14,576 nt of DNA from Larix sibirica (GCA_004151065.3 NWUY0300012053.1:58233-72808), one strand, 5' to 3'; counted from the first letter of the stretch, positions 1 through 8,101 are shown. Notes: generated by a model not told the origin, from the letters alone. Translations and numbers: made by a program.

Positions 1-887
1 ACGCATAAATATTGCATACATGCGACATTTAGGATAATATTGTAGAAAGGCATCATCGACATACATAATATAGCTCACTGAAGACATCCTCATTAGATCC
101 AGAAGACAAGTTGAGTCCTAAAATGCCAAAATCAGTCAAAATGGAAAATCATGCAACTAAAAAAATTGGAAACCCATGCTAATAGCGCAACTAATATGGA
201 CAATCACCTGCACTTACCCATGTTGGATTTCCCTTGAAACCTATGCAACTATTAAAATAGTGGTACCACATATTTCCACAGCACATTGAAGGCTCAAAAT
301 GGCTCTCTTGGTTTCAAAATTAGAACAAGGACTCATCACATGCTTGGGAACATTGAATGGCCCTTCTCATGTACTTGGGAAACTAGTTCAAAGGAAGGAG
401 TTTTCACATATGGATGTATATGTTTCTTGGACTCCATTTGTCCTATAAAAGGAAGTCATGGCCACGTATTCCATAGGATAAAATCAGAGAAAAATTATGT
501 TGTTGGAATTACATTGATATATCCTCTTTCAATCTACTTACTCCCTCAAATTGGCATGCACAAAGATCCCTTTCTGTCTTCCTCTAATAGACAAGTGTTT
601 CTCCATTGTTCTATCCAAGTTTTATTTCAATTGTGTGGATAGGAAGGACCTCCCTAAAGGATATTGTTGGCTTCACTTGAATCTTTCACCTCCTAGGTGA
701 CACTATTGTATTTAGTTGAACCATTGGGTAATAAAAAATTGGTTTGGAACACTCTTGTTCGATCTTGTTTGGTTTATCACTTACCCCCTTTTTTATTTAA
801 GTTTATTTCTTGTTATTTTGATTTTGTTTCTAATCAATAGTTTGCTTGGACATTTGGGGTTTTTAGTTACTGAATTCTCAAACACAA
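1..887. other. Unassigned region, no recognised gene
   Basis: I see no gene I can name here. Short open frames on the plus strand overlap each other: 286-642 (118 codons), 299-448 (49 codons, starting with MALLVSKLEQGLITCLG) and the start of 716-1030, which encodes a low-complexity, Leu/Ile/Phe-rich hydrophobic peptide. None has a family motif I recognise. Overlapping frames of this size are expected by chance, although the 299-448 frame sits in a locally less AT-rich stretch and could be an exon remnant or part of an old repeat. I do not call a coding gene. Confidence 0.4.
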
Positions 888-967
888 TATTGGGTCCTTG
901 CTGCAACCTCAAGGATACTCTCACTATGGGAAGGATTTCCACCCTTCTGGCTATTTTCCCACAACAA
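888..967 (+). repeat. 80-bp dispersed direct repeat, copy A
   Basis: The block starts TATTGGGTCC and ends TTCCCACAACAA. It matches 1466-1545 with 5 mismatches in 80 bases and no gaps, about 94 percent identity, while the sequence on either side does not clearly align. It contains the arms CCTTG and CAAGG around a 9-base loop. One plus-strand frame is open across it and is shared with copy B. The family is unknown. It could be part of an LTR, the end of a non-autonomous element, or a conserved short repeat of the host genome. Confidence 0.85.
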
Positions 968-1465
968 TATTTATGGCGAATCCACTCTTATTTTTGTTCA
1001 TTGCATGTTAGATACGTTGTCTTTTGTTAACTTATTTTGGGTGGTGTGTATGTGCAAGAGATCATTGTCTAGCCTCTTATCAACCATAATTCTACTGCCC
1101 TCTGCCCGTGATTAATGTTTTATCAGTAGCGTGGACCTCAACGTCCCATATGTGCTACATCATGTGGAAATCTCTTTCACAAATGTGCAAGTCACACAAT
1201 TGAATCGCTTTGTAATCCGAATGGTAAATTTGTGCGACTTTTGTTTCACTATAATTATTCTATTAGCGTGACTATGGGTCCAATACCCACATGACTGTCT
1301 TTATATTTGTTTTCACAATCATCTACAATTTCAACAATTCCATAGTGAACTAGAAACTATAAATCATATGCAGTTTAATTTTCTATGGTAATTACATAAC
1401 ATAGTCCAATATAGAGAGTAAAGAATTGTTTTCTTGAAATATTTTTAGGCTAAAATACTTTGAGN
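968..1465. other. Spacer between the two 80-bp repeats
   Basis: No coding frame, RNA gene or element is recognisable here. If the flanking repeats were LTR fragments or the ends of one insertion, this would be its interior, but I see no primer-binding site, polypurine tract or protein motif. The last base, 1465, is an ambiguous n that directly abuts copy B. Confidence 0.4.
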
Positions 1466-1545
1466 TATTGGGTCCTTGCTGCAACCTCAAGGATACTCTC
1501 ACTCTAGGAAGGTTGTCCACCCTTGTGGCTATTTTCCCACAACAA
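1466..1545 (+). repeat. 80-bp dispersed direct repeat, copy B
   Basis: This is the partner of 888-967, same orientation, starts 578 bp apart. The same frame is open and encodes GPCCNLKDTLTLGRLSTL, where copy A has GPCCNLKDTLTMGRISTL. The five base differences change three residues (M/L, I/L, L/V), all between similar hydrophobic residues. Two hairpins can be drawn: CCTTG 1474-1478 with CAAGG 1488-1492, and TTGTGG 1523-1528 with CCACAA 1537-1542. The second stem is broken by one mismatch in copy A. The surrounding plus-strand frame (1468-1731) has no recognised domain. Confidence 0.85.
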
Positions 1546-2075
1546 GAGTTCTCTCCACTTGACCCCAAAGTTCATTTATTATATCACCTTATCTCTCCAT
1601 CCCTAAACCTTGTTATAATATATATTCTAAATGAAATTCAAATACATAAAAAAATGAACATTATTACTATACTGGAATTGAAGCAACCTTCCATGCATTC
1701 ATATGTGTTCTTACCTTATGACAGATTCTAGAAATTGTAGTTCTTAAATCTTATTGATATTAACTTTCAAGTTACTTTGAAAGTGTTTAAACCATGTTTG
1801 GGGGTGATTCATGATAATTGGGGTACACGTAATATGTTCAATCCATGGATCATCCAATATGGATTTACACATTGGAGATAGCTTGCTTAATGGTTGCTTG
1901 AACTAAGTCGGGTTCTTGCTTGGAATTTTACCATAGGGAATTAGAGTTCTATTGATAGCTTGGGGGCCCTCAACTACCTCCAAATTACTGCTTTAGCCAA
2001 AACCACATCCCTTTTTTCCTTTATCACATGATATATTTACCATTAAAAACAAAATAGAAATCTAGCTTAATAGTA
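1546..2075. other. Unassigned AT-rich region
   Basis: No gene, RNA or element could be supported on either strand. Plus-strand reading continues from copy B of the 80-bp repeat to a stop near 1731, but the residues are low in complexity and resemble no family I know. Confidence 0.4.
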
Positions 2076-2126
2076 CCTAATATGAGGCTGATGATGTCAT
2101 ATTGATGTCACCAGCCTATTATAAGG
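2076..2126. repeat. Imperfect inverted repeat with internal direct repeat
   Basis: Arms 2076-2090 (CCTAATATGAGGCTG) and 2112-2126 (CAGCCTATTATAAGG) are imperfect reverse complements; the inner six bases, AGGCTG with CAGCCT, pair perfectly. The 21-base loop contains GATGTCA twice. This could be a small cruciform-forming sequence or the end of an old insertion. I cannot assign it to a family. Confidence 0.5.
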
Positions 2127-2205
2127 TTTCAAATCAATTATAAAAACTTGTAATAGATAAGATCTTGTTGTCTTTGGTATATTAATCTAATCGAGCGGTG
2201 TCACA

Positions 2206-2227
2206 GGAAGGGTTTTCCAACCCTTCC
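2206..2227. repeat. Perfect 9-bp stem-loop
   Basis: GGAAGGGTT at 2206-2214 pairs perfectly with AACCCTTCC at 2219-2227 around the four-base loop TTCC. It lies about 130 bp beyond the proposed left end of the copia-like LTR. It could be part of that LTR if the element is longer than proposed, or the host flank. The few T residues after the stem do not make a terminator, and the setting is not bacterial. Confidence 0.75.
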
Positions 2228-2428
2228 TCAAGAATTTCATTCTCCTTGAAGTGGGGCCTCACCGAAGGGTCGGTATAGAATTTTGCAGCATCTAGATCTA
2301 GATTCTAATTGAGAGAGTAATACAAGTGCAAGAGATCAAACATGCAAAAAAATCATGTTAGTTAATGAGAAAAAGCATGAAAAGAAGAACCATAGATATT
2401 CAATGACTCACAAACTATTGTAGTGCAT

Positions 2429-2434
2429 CTTATT
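2429..2434 (-). promoter_or_regulatory. Possible poly(A) signal of the LTR
   Basis: The minus strand reads AATAAG here, about 300 bp downstream of the TATA-like box and about 75 bp before the proposed LTR end. This fits an R/U5 boundary but is weak alone in AT-rich DNA. Confidence 0.3.
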
Positions 2435-2736
2435 CCATTAACTATACAAGAATGAATGAATGATTACATATAGGAAATCCGAATTGGTGAGAGAGGCAAT
2501 TCGAATTGGAGTGCATGAAAACCTAGCTAGGATTAATTAGAGCTAAAATGCCCTATGGTAGGCATGCAATCTCTTAGAGGTGATTTAACAACCTCATAAC
2601 TAACCTAAGTGCACTCAAACACATAAAATGAAGGGACAATTGAATTATTAAGTCACGCATGTGAGCAATCTTCCTAAAAATACTCAAGGAGGGTGATATT
2701 GTCTCATAATAGAAAAAAGAGAGGTGCTTGGATTCC

Positions 2737-2744
2737 CTATATAG
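2737..2744 (-). promoter_or_regulatory. TATA-like box of the LTR
   Basis: The minus strand reads CTATATAG followed by GGAATCC, about 300 bp into the proposed LTR and close to the plant TATA consensus. It would set transcription start near 2700-2710. It is supported only by motif and position. Confidence 0.35.
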
Positions 2745-3045
2745 TGGAGTAAAATCCCTAGATTCACTCCACAACTCTAGATTGTAGTGTGGGACCTAAA
2801 ACCAAGGAAACGAATCCCTAATTTTAGGAAGTCTCCCTCATATGCCAAAAATATACTTGAGGATCACTTATGAATAGCAAATGACCTATAAATAGCAAAT
2901 TGCTCCCTTGTAGCTAGGGTGGAAGCTCTGGGATGGCTCAAGTGGTCAAATTTAGAGGAATTTGGACTAGTGGAATCATGCGAAAAAACCCAAGTCCCTA
3001 GGTGAGAGACTGATGTTATGGATAGGGTTATTATATTCTCTAACA

Positions 3046-3055
3046 CCCCACATAA
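3046..3055 (-). other. Polypurine-tract-like sequence
   Basis: The minus strand reads TTATGTGGGG immediately before TGTTAG. A short G-rich purine run ending at the 3' LTR is where plus-strand DNA synthesis is primed in LTR retrotransposons. The run is short (GTGGGG) and interrupted by T, so it is supported mainly by its location between a copia RNase H remnant and a TG-starting LTR. Confidence 0.45.
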
Positions 3056-3222
3056 GACAAACTAGATGAAATAAATGAAAAAAAGTAATGAGTCTCGACA
3101 ATTTGTAGCCTTCTTAGGTACCCAAAGTATAAAAAGATTCTATTAATAAATGAGGAAAGAGGGAAAACCACTTGGGAACCCACCTCCCTCAAAAATAAAA
3201 TGTAATTGAGAGGCTAAGAAGT

Positions 3223-3620
3223 CTACTCTGAAGGATCCTTAAATTTCAAGGCATCTTGCGACAATGTGAACTACTTCTCATTGAACAGTTTTGTGAAGGT
3301 GTCTACAAAATTTTGTGAACTCCTCCTTCTCTTGGAGTGAATGTGGGCCCATTCACAAGATCCAAACACTTTGAAGTGCNATTTAACATAAAGTATTTTT
3401 GCAAATAAATAATAATGTTCAGAAATTTGGGTAGGTGACACTTGGGGCTAGAGTTATTACATTCTATATGTGTTGAGGTCTCTCTTCCTTCATTAGCCAA
3501 AAATTCTCTCAATGATTTTTTTTACTCCTCTGGTTGTTCATCTGATACTGTGGCTAGGTCAACTGCTCAAGGTAAGATGAAAAAATATGTTCCTATGGTT
3601 TGTTTGCCTATTTTTGAGAC
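3223..3620 (-). pseudogene. Ty1/copia RNase H C-terminus, broken
   Basis: Minus-strand reading, pieced across frames, follows the end of a plant copia polyprotein. From 3512 it reads LREFLANEG, matching the family's LR-x-LL-x-x-x-G segment. CNNSS at 3461-3447 stands where the family has CDNQS, so the catalytic D is N. After a frame change comes KxHF, then exactly 22 residues, then VDTFTKLFNEK (3306 onward), matching the family's K-Y-H-F and ADIFTKPL blocks at the usual spacing, then DALKFKDPSE and a stop at 3225-3223. Upstream of 3512 a stop interrupts, and only scattered residues (S-K-x-x-KQ near 3600) suggest continuation to about 3620. The reverse transcriptase and integrase expected further upstream are absent. 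An ambiguous base lies inside at 3380. Confidence 0.6.
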
Positions 3621-4278
3621 TAGTGGGGCACTAAAGAGATCTAATTAGATCTTTTTCAAATTCTCTAAGTTTCTAGAGGATAGTGAGGCCCTTCAAGCCT
3701 ATTTGTTGTTACTTTACTTATGGCCCTATGGGTAGTTTTTGTAGAGACCTTCGGGGTTTATTTTTTGATCTTGTATCCCATTGGGAAATATTTCCCATTG
3801 ATAGATTTTTGGTTTGTGTTGCAGTGTTTTAGTGGATTCTATAGCTTAATATTATGTAATATCCATGAAGAGATAGTTTTTCCATTCGAGGAACGGCCGA
3901 CATAAAAAAATTGTTACAGCTTTAGGGAGTGGTGCTTCTCTCTTAGAGGACAATGATACAAGCACCATTGGTGTAACTTTTATTTGAACGAATAGATCAA
4001 ACACGAAATTTTACCATGGAAAAAAAAAGTGAGAAAAATATTTATAAATTTGAACATTCATATGTTAACAGTAAAAAATAATGGTGAGACATCATCCAAA
4101 AAAATATAAATACAAAAATGTATACATGAACACTAAGGTAAGTAGTGAGTTACAAACAATGTTATATTTTTCTATAATAACTTCATTCTGTATCAATATT
4201 ATTAATTAATCTTAATATTATCAAATTTAAAATGATAAGGAAAAATCTAGATTAAGAAACTATGAATTTTGAATAATT
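3621..4278. other. Unassigned region with a 16-bp palindrome
   Basis: No product is recognised. Plus frames at 3442-3648 and 3720-3905 are short, hydrophobic in part, and match no family I know; the first overlaps the antisense copia remnant. The perfect palindrome TGGGAAATATTTCCCA lies at 3782-3797. GGTTTGTGTTGCAG near 3811-3824 resembles a plant 3' splice site, but I see no matching exon. From about 4020 the sequence becomes strongly AT-rich. Confidence 0.35.
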
Positions 4279-4390
4279 TTGAACCTCAAAAGTGTAAATT
4301 TCAAATCCAAAAGTGTGAATTTAGATTCTAAAAGTAACAATTTTGATTATAAAATGTGAGTTTTAATTCCAAAAGTGTCAGTTTTATTTC
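4279..4390 (+). repeat. Degenerate 21-bp tandem array, five units
   Basis: The core AAAAGTGT or a variant begins at 4288, 4309, 4330, 4351 and 4371, so the spacing is 21, 21, 21 and 20. Cores read AAAAGTGT, AAAAGTGT, AAAAGTAA, AAAATGTG, AAAAGTGT. Between them lies a T-rich block (AATTT or GTTTT), also repeating at about 21. The period is two B-DNA helical turns, so the A and T tracts fall on the same face of the helix. The units are diverged, so the array is old or under weak constraint. Confidence 0.75.
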
Positions 4391-4779
4391 TTCATCCCAT
4401 ATCTCTCTTACACATGGGCAATGTACAATAAATGGTTCATTGTTTCTCCATATTTTTTACACATTATGCACCATATTAGCCCATGCCACTTTCATTATTT
4501 TAGCATAATCGGAGGCTTTTTATCAAAAGCCATAACTTTTGAGAGGACATACTAACTATTTTTGTATATCAATACATAATATGATCATGGTAGAAATTGT
4601 TAAATATATTAATATTCAAGACATGCAACAAAATAATTTTTAAAAAGTGATGGTGACAATGACTACATTGCAGTGTTATGCTTTTTCAATGCAATTTAAT
4701 ACCATGTATAAAAGGGTTCATATAAACAAACAAAAACAAAATCTATGAGCTAGTGCTTTTTAACAACTTCCTTACCTTA
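4391..4779. other. AT-rich, no feature seen
   Basis: No coding frame of note, RNA or repeat could be supported on either strand. Confidence 0.4.
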
Positions 4780-4898
4780 ATTAAAAACATTATAATTCAC
4801 GATTCACGCAAATTCCACATGCTAAGCAAAAAGAAAAACATTAAAAACATTATGTAAAAACGATTCACGCAAATTCCACATGCTAAGCAAAAAGAAAA
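4780..4898 (+). repeat. Tandem duplication, about 60-bp unit, two copies
   Basis: Copy 1 is 4780-4837 and copy 2 is 4840-4898. Both begin ATTAAAAACATTAT. A 39-bp stretch is identical (4799-4837 and 4860-4898), containing GATTCACGCAAATTCC and ending AAGCAAAAAGAAAA. The differing part is only the A-rich 6-8 bases between the two conserved blocks. The near identity points to a duplication younger than the retroelements in this window. Confidence 0.9.
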
Positions 4899-5235
4899 GA
4901 GAACAAATGATCTTTAGTTGTTTTACATTGAAGCAATAGTTATTACTTAAAATCATTAAACATATTGTATAAAAATAAAACCAAGATATGAAATAAATGA
5001 AATCTTAGAAATATGCATATTATATTACTCTGATATAATATTATGGAATATTAAAAATATGCAACCATAACTAGGACAACAAATAACAAATATGTACAAT
5101 AAACCTTGACACTACTTATGTTGCACACATTAATAACATTCTTATATATGCAACAATAGGATAACTAAAATATTCTTCTGGGCTATGAACCCTTCAACTA
5201 TCCATATATACAAATAAAAGGGGAATTAAGATTAC
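4899..5235. other. AT-rich, no feature seen
   Basis: No gene, RNA gene or element ends could be supported. Confidence 0.4.
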
Positions 5236-5295
5236 AAGTTGTTTGAATATTCCACTATATTTGTAAAGTTGTTTGAATTTTCCACTATATTTGCA
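5236..5295 (+). repeat. 30-bp tandem duplication, two copies
   Basis: Units 5236-5265 and 5266-5295 both begin AAGTTGTTTGAAT and continue TTCCACTATATTTG. Only two positions differ (ATATT versus ATTTT, and TA versus CA at the end). It is a simple local duplication with no coding frame through it. Confidence 0.9.
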
Positions 5296-6092
5296 AATAA
5301 ACGAAATTGAAATTATGACTAACTTTGTTGTGTAATAATATTTACAAATGACATGAAAATAAAAGTATGAGATGCCATGATATATAGTTGTAATTTTTTT
5401 AACATCATCAAATATTCAAGGTTCAAAACCATAGCTCTATCTTTTTCCCCGTTCTAATTATTCAAATATTGTCTTTTAAATCTTGAAAGTCATGATTTGC
5501 AACTAAATTAAATGCAAAATTAATTACAACAAAAGCCTTGTTTTTAGAGGATCCTTTATATGCTAGTATTTATTTTGCATATCATGTGTTTGCTTGTAAT
5601 TTGTTAAAATATTTAAATCCAAAAAGATGTATTTAAGTTAACATGCTTATTCAAGGTTGAATATAAAAACTATTTGGATTTTGTAGAGATGGATTTATCT
5701 TCCACTCAAAATAATCAATGTAGAAGACAATCTACGTAGAATTTATGCCTCTTGACCTAGGTTCAGTAGTTGGAGTAATGTTGAGAGATTACATCATAAA
5801 AACATAGTATGGATTCAATAAATATAACTTTAACCGTCATGGCATAATACAAATATAGTGTAGTTTCATCAAACACAAGTTCAACATTCATGGTCTAGTA
5901 TAAAAATGATGTACCAATAAGTATACACAACTTTAAAACCAAGTACTATGCTTATCGTGTAGCAAGAGTGTAAGCATTCAAATTTGCCATGCTTCAATTT
6001 ATTGATTGTAAGTAACATATATGTGTTGACTTGATATGTGTGGCACCCTCTTAAAATCGTGTTCCTTCTACTCCCTTCTTAACTTGATGCTT
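5296..6092. other. AT-rich intergenic stretch, nothing recognised
   Basis: Both strands are dense in stops, with no domain motif, no long inverted repeat and no tRNA-like fold seen. A short TTCAA/CAT-rich segment around 5790-5900 repeats words such as CATGG and TAATACAAATAT, but not in a regular array. Confidence 0.4.
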
Positions 6093-6170
6093 GGGGATGT
6101 TGGCTAGTGGAGGGTTCTTAAATCACTTGTTGGGTGGGGGAGGTCTCAAGTTCTAATCTCTTCGTCTCCA
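6093..6170 (+). repeat. tRNA-like segment, possible SINE head
   Basis: GGGGATG (6093-6099) can pair with CGTCTCC (6163-6169) as a 7-bp acceptor-like stem with two G-T pairs, and the whole is 77 nt, tRNA length. TGGCTAGTGG at 6101-6110 resembles a pol III A box (TRGCNNAGTNGG, one base short). AGTTCTAATCT at 6149-6159 resembles a B box (GGTTCGANTCC). The T-arm and anticodon stem do not pair well, so this is not a working tRNA gene. A T-rich run with internal A-runs follows (6171-6210). The best reading is a decayed tRNA-derived SINE or tRNA pseudogene. The 3' end of any SINE body is not visible. Confidence 0.4.
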
Positions 6171-6470
6171 TTTTTTATTTTTTTACAAAAACCCTTAATC
6201 ATATTTTTTTAATTATAAAATATATGTATCTTATAATTTGTGACCAAGGTGCATTTGCCATTTTTAATTAATTTTTCCCTAAACTCCTTGAGACCAATAT
6301 GTAGTCATATAGGGACAGAATCAAGAAAATGATAGCTCATTAAAAATCTCATCCTAAACCCTACAAGATAAAAGCATTGTATTTTTCACATAATGAATAG
6401 AAACCATTTTATTTTCTGTCAAAGGTCATGCCCACTTGGAACCACCTTGGAACTCACCTAATGACTAGTG
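6171..6470. other. AT-rich region preceding a possible LTR
   Basis: No product is recognised. The last part (6428-6466) reads in plus frame AHLEPPWNSPND followed by a stop and then the purine run at 6471. That is the arrangement seen at the end of a retroelement polyprotein, but the peptide is too short to assign. Confidence 0.3.
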
Positions 6471-6600
6471 AAGGGGGCCAATGTTGGAATTTTTGCAAAC
6501 TAGATCTACTTCTCACAAAATATGAACTAATAAACCTTGACATAGGGAATTATGGTATATGAGGGTTTCATAACTTAAAAATAATCCTAGTACGGCCTCC
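6471..6600 (+). mobile_element. Possible polypurine tract and LTR start, plus strand
   Basis: AAGGGGGCC at 6471-6479 is followed after two A residues by TGTTGGAATTTTTGC from 6482. A G-rich purine run directly before TGTTGG is typical of the boundary between the internal region and the 3' LTR in plant retrotransposons. I could not find a matching CCAACA-type end to the right, nor a second LTR copy, so LTR length and superfamily stay open. The end coordinate given is arbitrary. Confidence 0.25.
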
Positions 6601-7568
6601 TCTAAGGCCAAAAAATGATGGTCCCGAAACAAGTCAAACAATGTCGAATTTAGCCCAATTGCATGCTGACGAAGTATTGATCGACATTGTGGCTTGCATG
6701 ACAATTATGAATGTGTCTCAGGGATGATAGTAGGATAGATACAAATGTAAACATGAAATCCATTTAGCCTTACTAACCCAAACTTGATGAACCAGGCCTT
6801 GACCCAAACTAAAGCTTTAACTCTAAAACTGACTTGGATTGAGGCCAAGTAGCTTGAAAGTTATGCCTAATACTCTTCTAGTATCTAATAATTCATTATG
6901 CATTAAAAGAACCATAGAACATGAAACTCTGATACTCTTTGATAAGGGAAAGGGTCATAATGACTATGATCCCCACACCCTTCTTTGGTTGGAACTAGAG
7001 TTTAGAAAGTTGCTCGAGGTGACCTTCTTATCGACTTGGAAAATGTATGTATTCAAAAACATCATGTTGAGCCCAAACAGATTTTTGGGTTAATGGGTGC
7101 GTAGTACATAAATGTACACCTTCACTAAAAAGCAAATGCACCTTTAACCCTTCCTAATCCCCCATTACCGACCCTCTCAGGGGGTGAAGATCAAAGAAAA
7201 TATTAAGGATCCATAATTATCATAAAGGGTATAAACCTTGAAAAATATTACTAAATATTAAAATGCAAACTATAAAATGTTAGGAATATTTTTTAAAATA
7301 TTAAAATGTCTAAAAATATTATATAGGTTTTAGAAATTTTTGGTGATTGATAAAGTGATTGGTGATTGTACTTAATCCCTAGATGTCGAGGTATGAAAGG
7401 AGGAACGTGTCCATTTGTATATAAAAAAATTAGACCTTTGCATTTGTGTACAAATTAAAAACTTCACACCACACAAATATACAACCAAAAATGTAAAATT
7501 AAATCAAAAGAATATATTTATCATGTCATATAAAAAAGTAATAATGATTATTATATTGATGGATATCA

Positions 7569-7573
<5 letters not shown>
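6601..7573. other. Unassigned region
   Basis: No recognised gene. The longest plus frame, 6839-7093, begins MRPSSLKVMPNTLLVSNN and has no motif I know; minus frame 6513-6704 likewise. A short inverted repeat, GTACAT/ATGTAC, lies at 7104-7117. If the boundary at 6482 is real, part of this is LTR. From about 7200 the sequence is AT-rich with many AAATATT words. Confidence 0.35.

Positions 7574-7599
<26 letters not shown>
7574..7599. repeat. (TA)13 microsatellite
   Basis: Uninterrupted alternating TA over 26 bases, flanked by TTT and ACTTTC. Confidence 0.97.
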
Positions 7600-7740
7600 A
7601 CTTTCAATTATGTGTGTGAGAGAAATGTTTTTTTTTCAAAAATCTATAAGATATAATTTATATTTTTGGAATAATTAGATAAAATTAGTTAATAATGGAA
7701 ATTCCAAATATTTTTAAAATATAGTAATGTTACTCAACCA

Positions 7741-7815
7741 CTATAGACTCATCTAACTCTAGTTGCCTAGAAGGCTCAAATCTGCAAAGCTTTCACCATT
7801 AAACTAGGGCACACA
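7741..7815 (-). repeat. Weak tRNA-like / SINE-like segment, minus strand
   Basis: The minus strand reads TAGTTTAATGG at 7806-7796, which fits the pol III A box TRGYNNARNGG. About 35 nt later it reads AGAGTTAGATGAG at 7760-7748, which resembles a B box only in its GTT-x-GAT core. Spacing suits a tRNA-derived SINE. No clear fold or tail was found. It may equally be chance, and it does not look like the same family as 6093-6170. Confidence 0.25.
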
Positions 7816-7854
7816 TCACTCTCACCACTATGTTACAACACACTATGTATGCAT

Positions 7855-8030
7855 TCTTATTTTTTATTTATTTTATTTTTTATTATTTTTTATTGACATT
7901 TCTCTACCCAAATTATAAAATTTGTTTTTATATAAAAATATTAACATTTTATTTTTAAATTTAATTAATTATATTATTTTAAATCATCTATATTTTAATT
8001 AAATACTTTTATTTTATATTTGTTATACAA
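7855..8030. repeat. Very AT-rich low-complexity tract
   Basis: Runs of TTTATT, TTTTTA and AATTAATTA dominate, with almost no G or C. No coding content. Such tracts may mark scaffold-attachment-like DNA or decayed element ends, but nothing more specific can be said. Confidence 0.7.
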
Positions 8031-8043
8031 CACACAAAAACTA

Positions 8044-8101
8044 ACATCCTCACCCGATCACCTCCCATCCTTAAAGTGAAGATCTATGTGTGTCTTGTGT
8101 G
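8044..8101 (+). repeat. Diverged repeat, copy 1
   Basis: Shares with 8242-8307 an ordered set of blocks: ACATCCTCA, then CACCT, then CCTTA, then GAAGAT, then TGTGTGTCT. The middle differs by small insertions. The order and spacing make common descent likely, though identity is modest. Family unknown. Confidence 0.5.

Larger units (their letters stand above)
2356..3045 (-). mobile_element. Copia-like 3' LTR, minus orientation
   Basis: Read on the minus strand, the segment begins TGTTAGAGAATATAAT at 3045, directly after a purine run (3046-3055) and after a broken copia RNase H. That is the order expected at the 3' end of a Ty1/copia element. Its proposed far end at 2356 would give terminal TGTTAG...CTAACA, a 6-bp inverted repeat ending in TG/CA, and a 690-bp LTR. 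A TATA-like box lies at 2744-2737 and an AATAAG poly(A)-like signal at 2434-2429, both in minus sense. No 5' LTR is present in the window, so the LTR cannot be confirmed by pairing. The right end (3045) is better supported than the left, where a 6-bp match could be chance. Minus frames 2574-2774 and 2864-3046 within it are taken as fortuitous. Confidence 0.55.

Noticed and set aside
286-642. 118-codon plus frame as a host gene
   Set aside because: No recognised domain, overlapped by other frames, composition not clearly coding, no promoter or splice context.
716-1030. 104-codon plus frame as a membrane protein
   Set aside because: Hydrophobicity comes from T-rich DNA; it has no family match, and its only conserved part is the 80-bp repeat.
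2574-3046. Minus frames 2574-2774 and 2864-3046 as small proteins
   Set aside because: They lie inside the proposed LTR and resemble no family.
4279-5295. Tandem repeats as a CRISPR array
   Set aside because: No constant repeat with unique spacers, no cas genes, and a plant nuclear context.
6093-6170. Functional tRNA gene
   Set aside because: T arm and anticodon arm do not pair, and the B box is degenerate; kept only as a SINE or tRNA-like relic.
6839-7093. 84-codon plus frame as a gene
   Set aside because: No motif, no neighbours of support, length within chance expectation.
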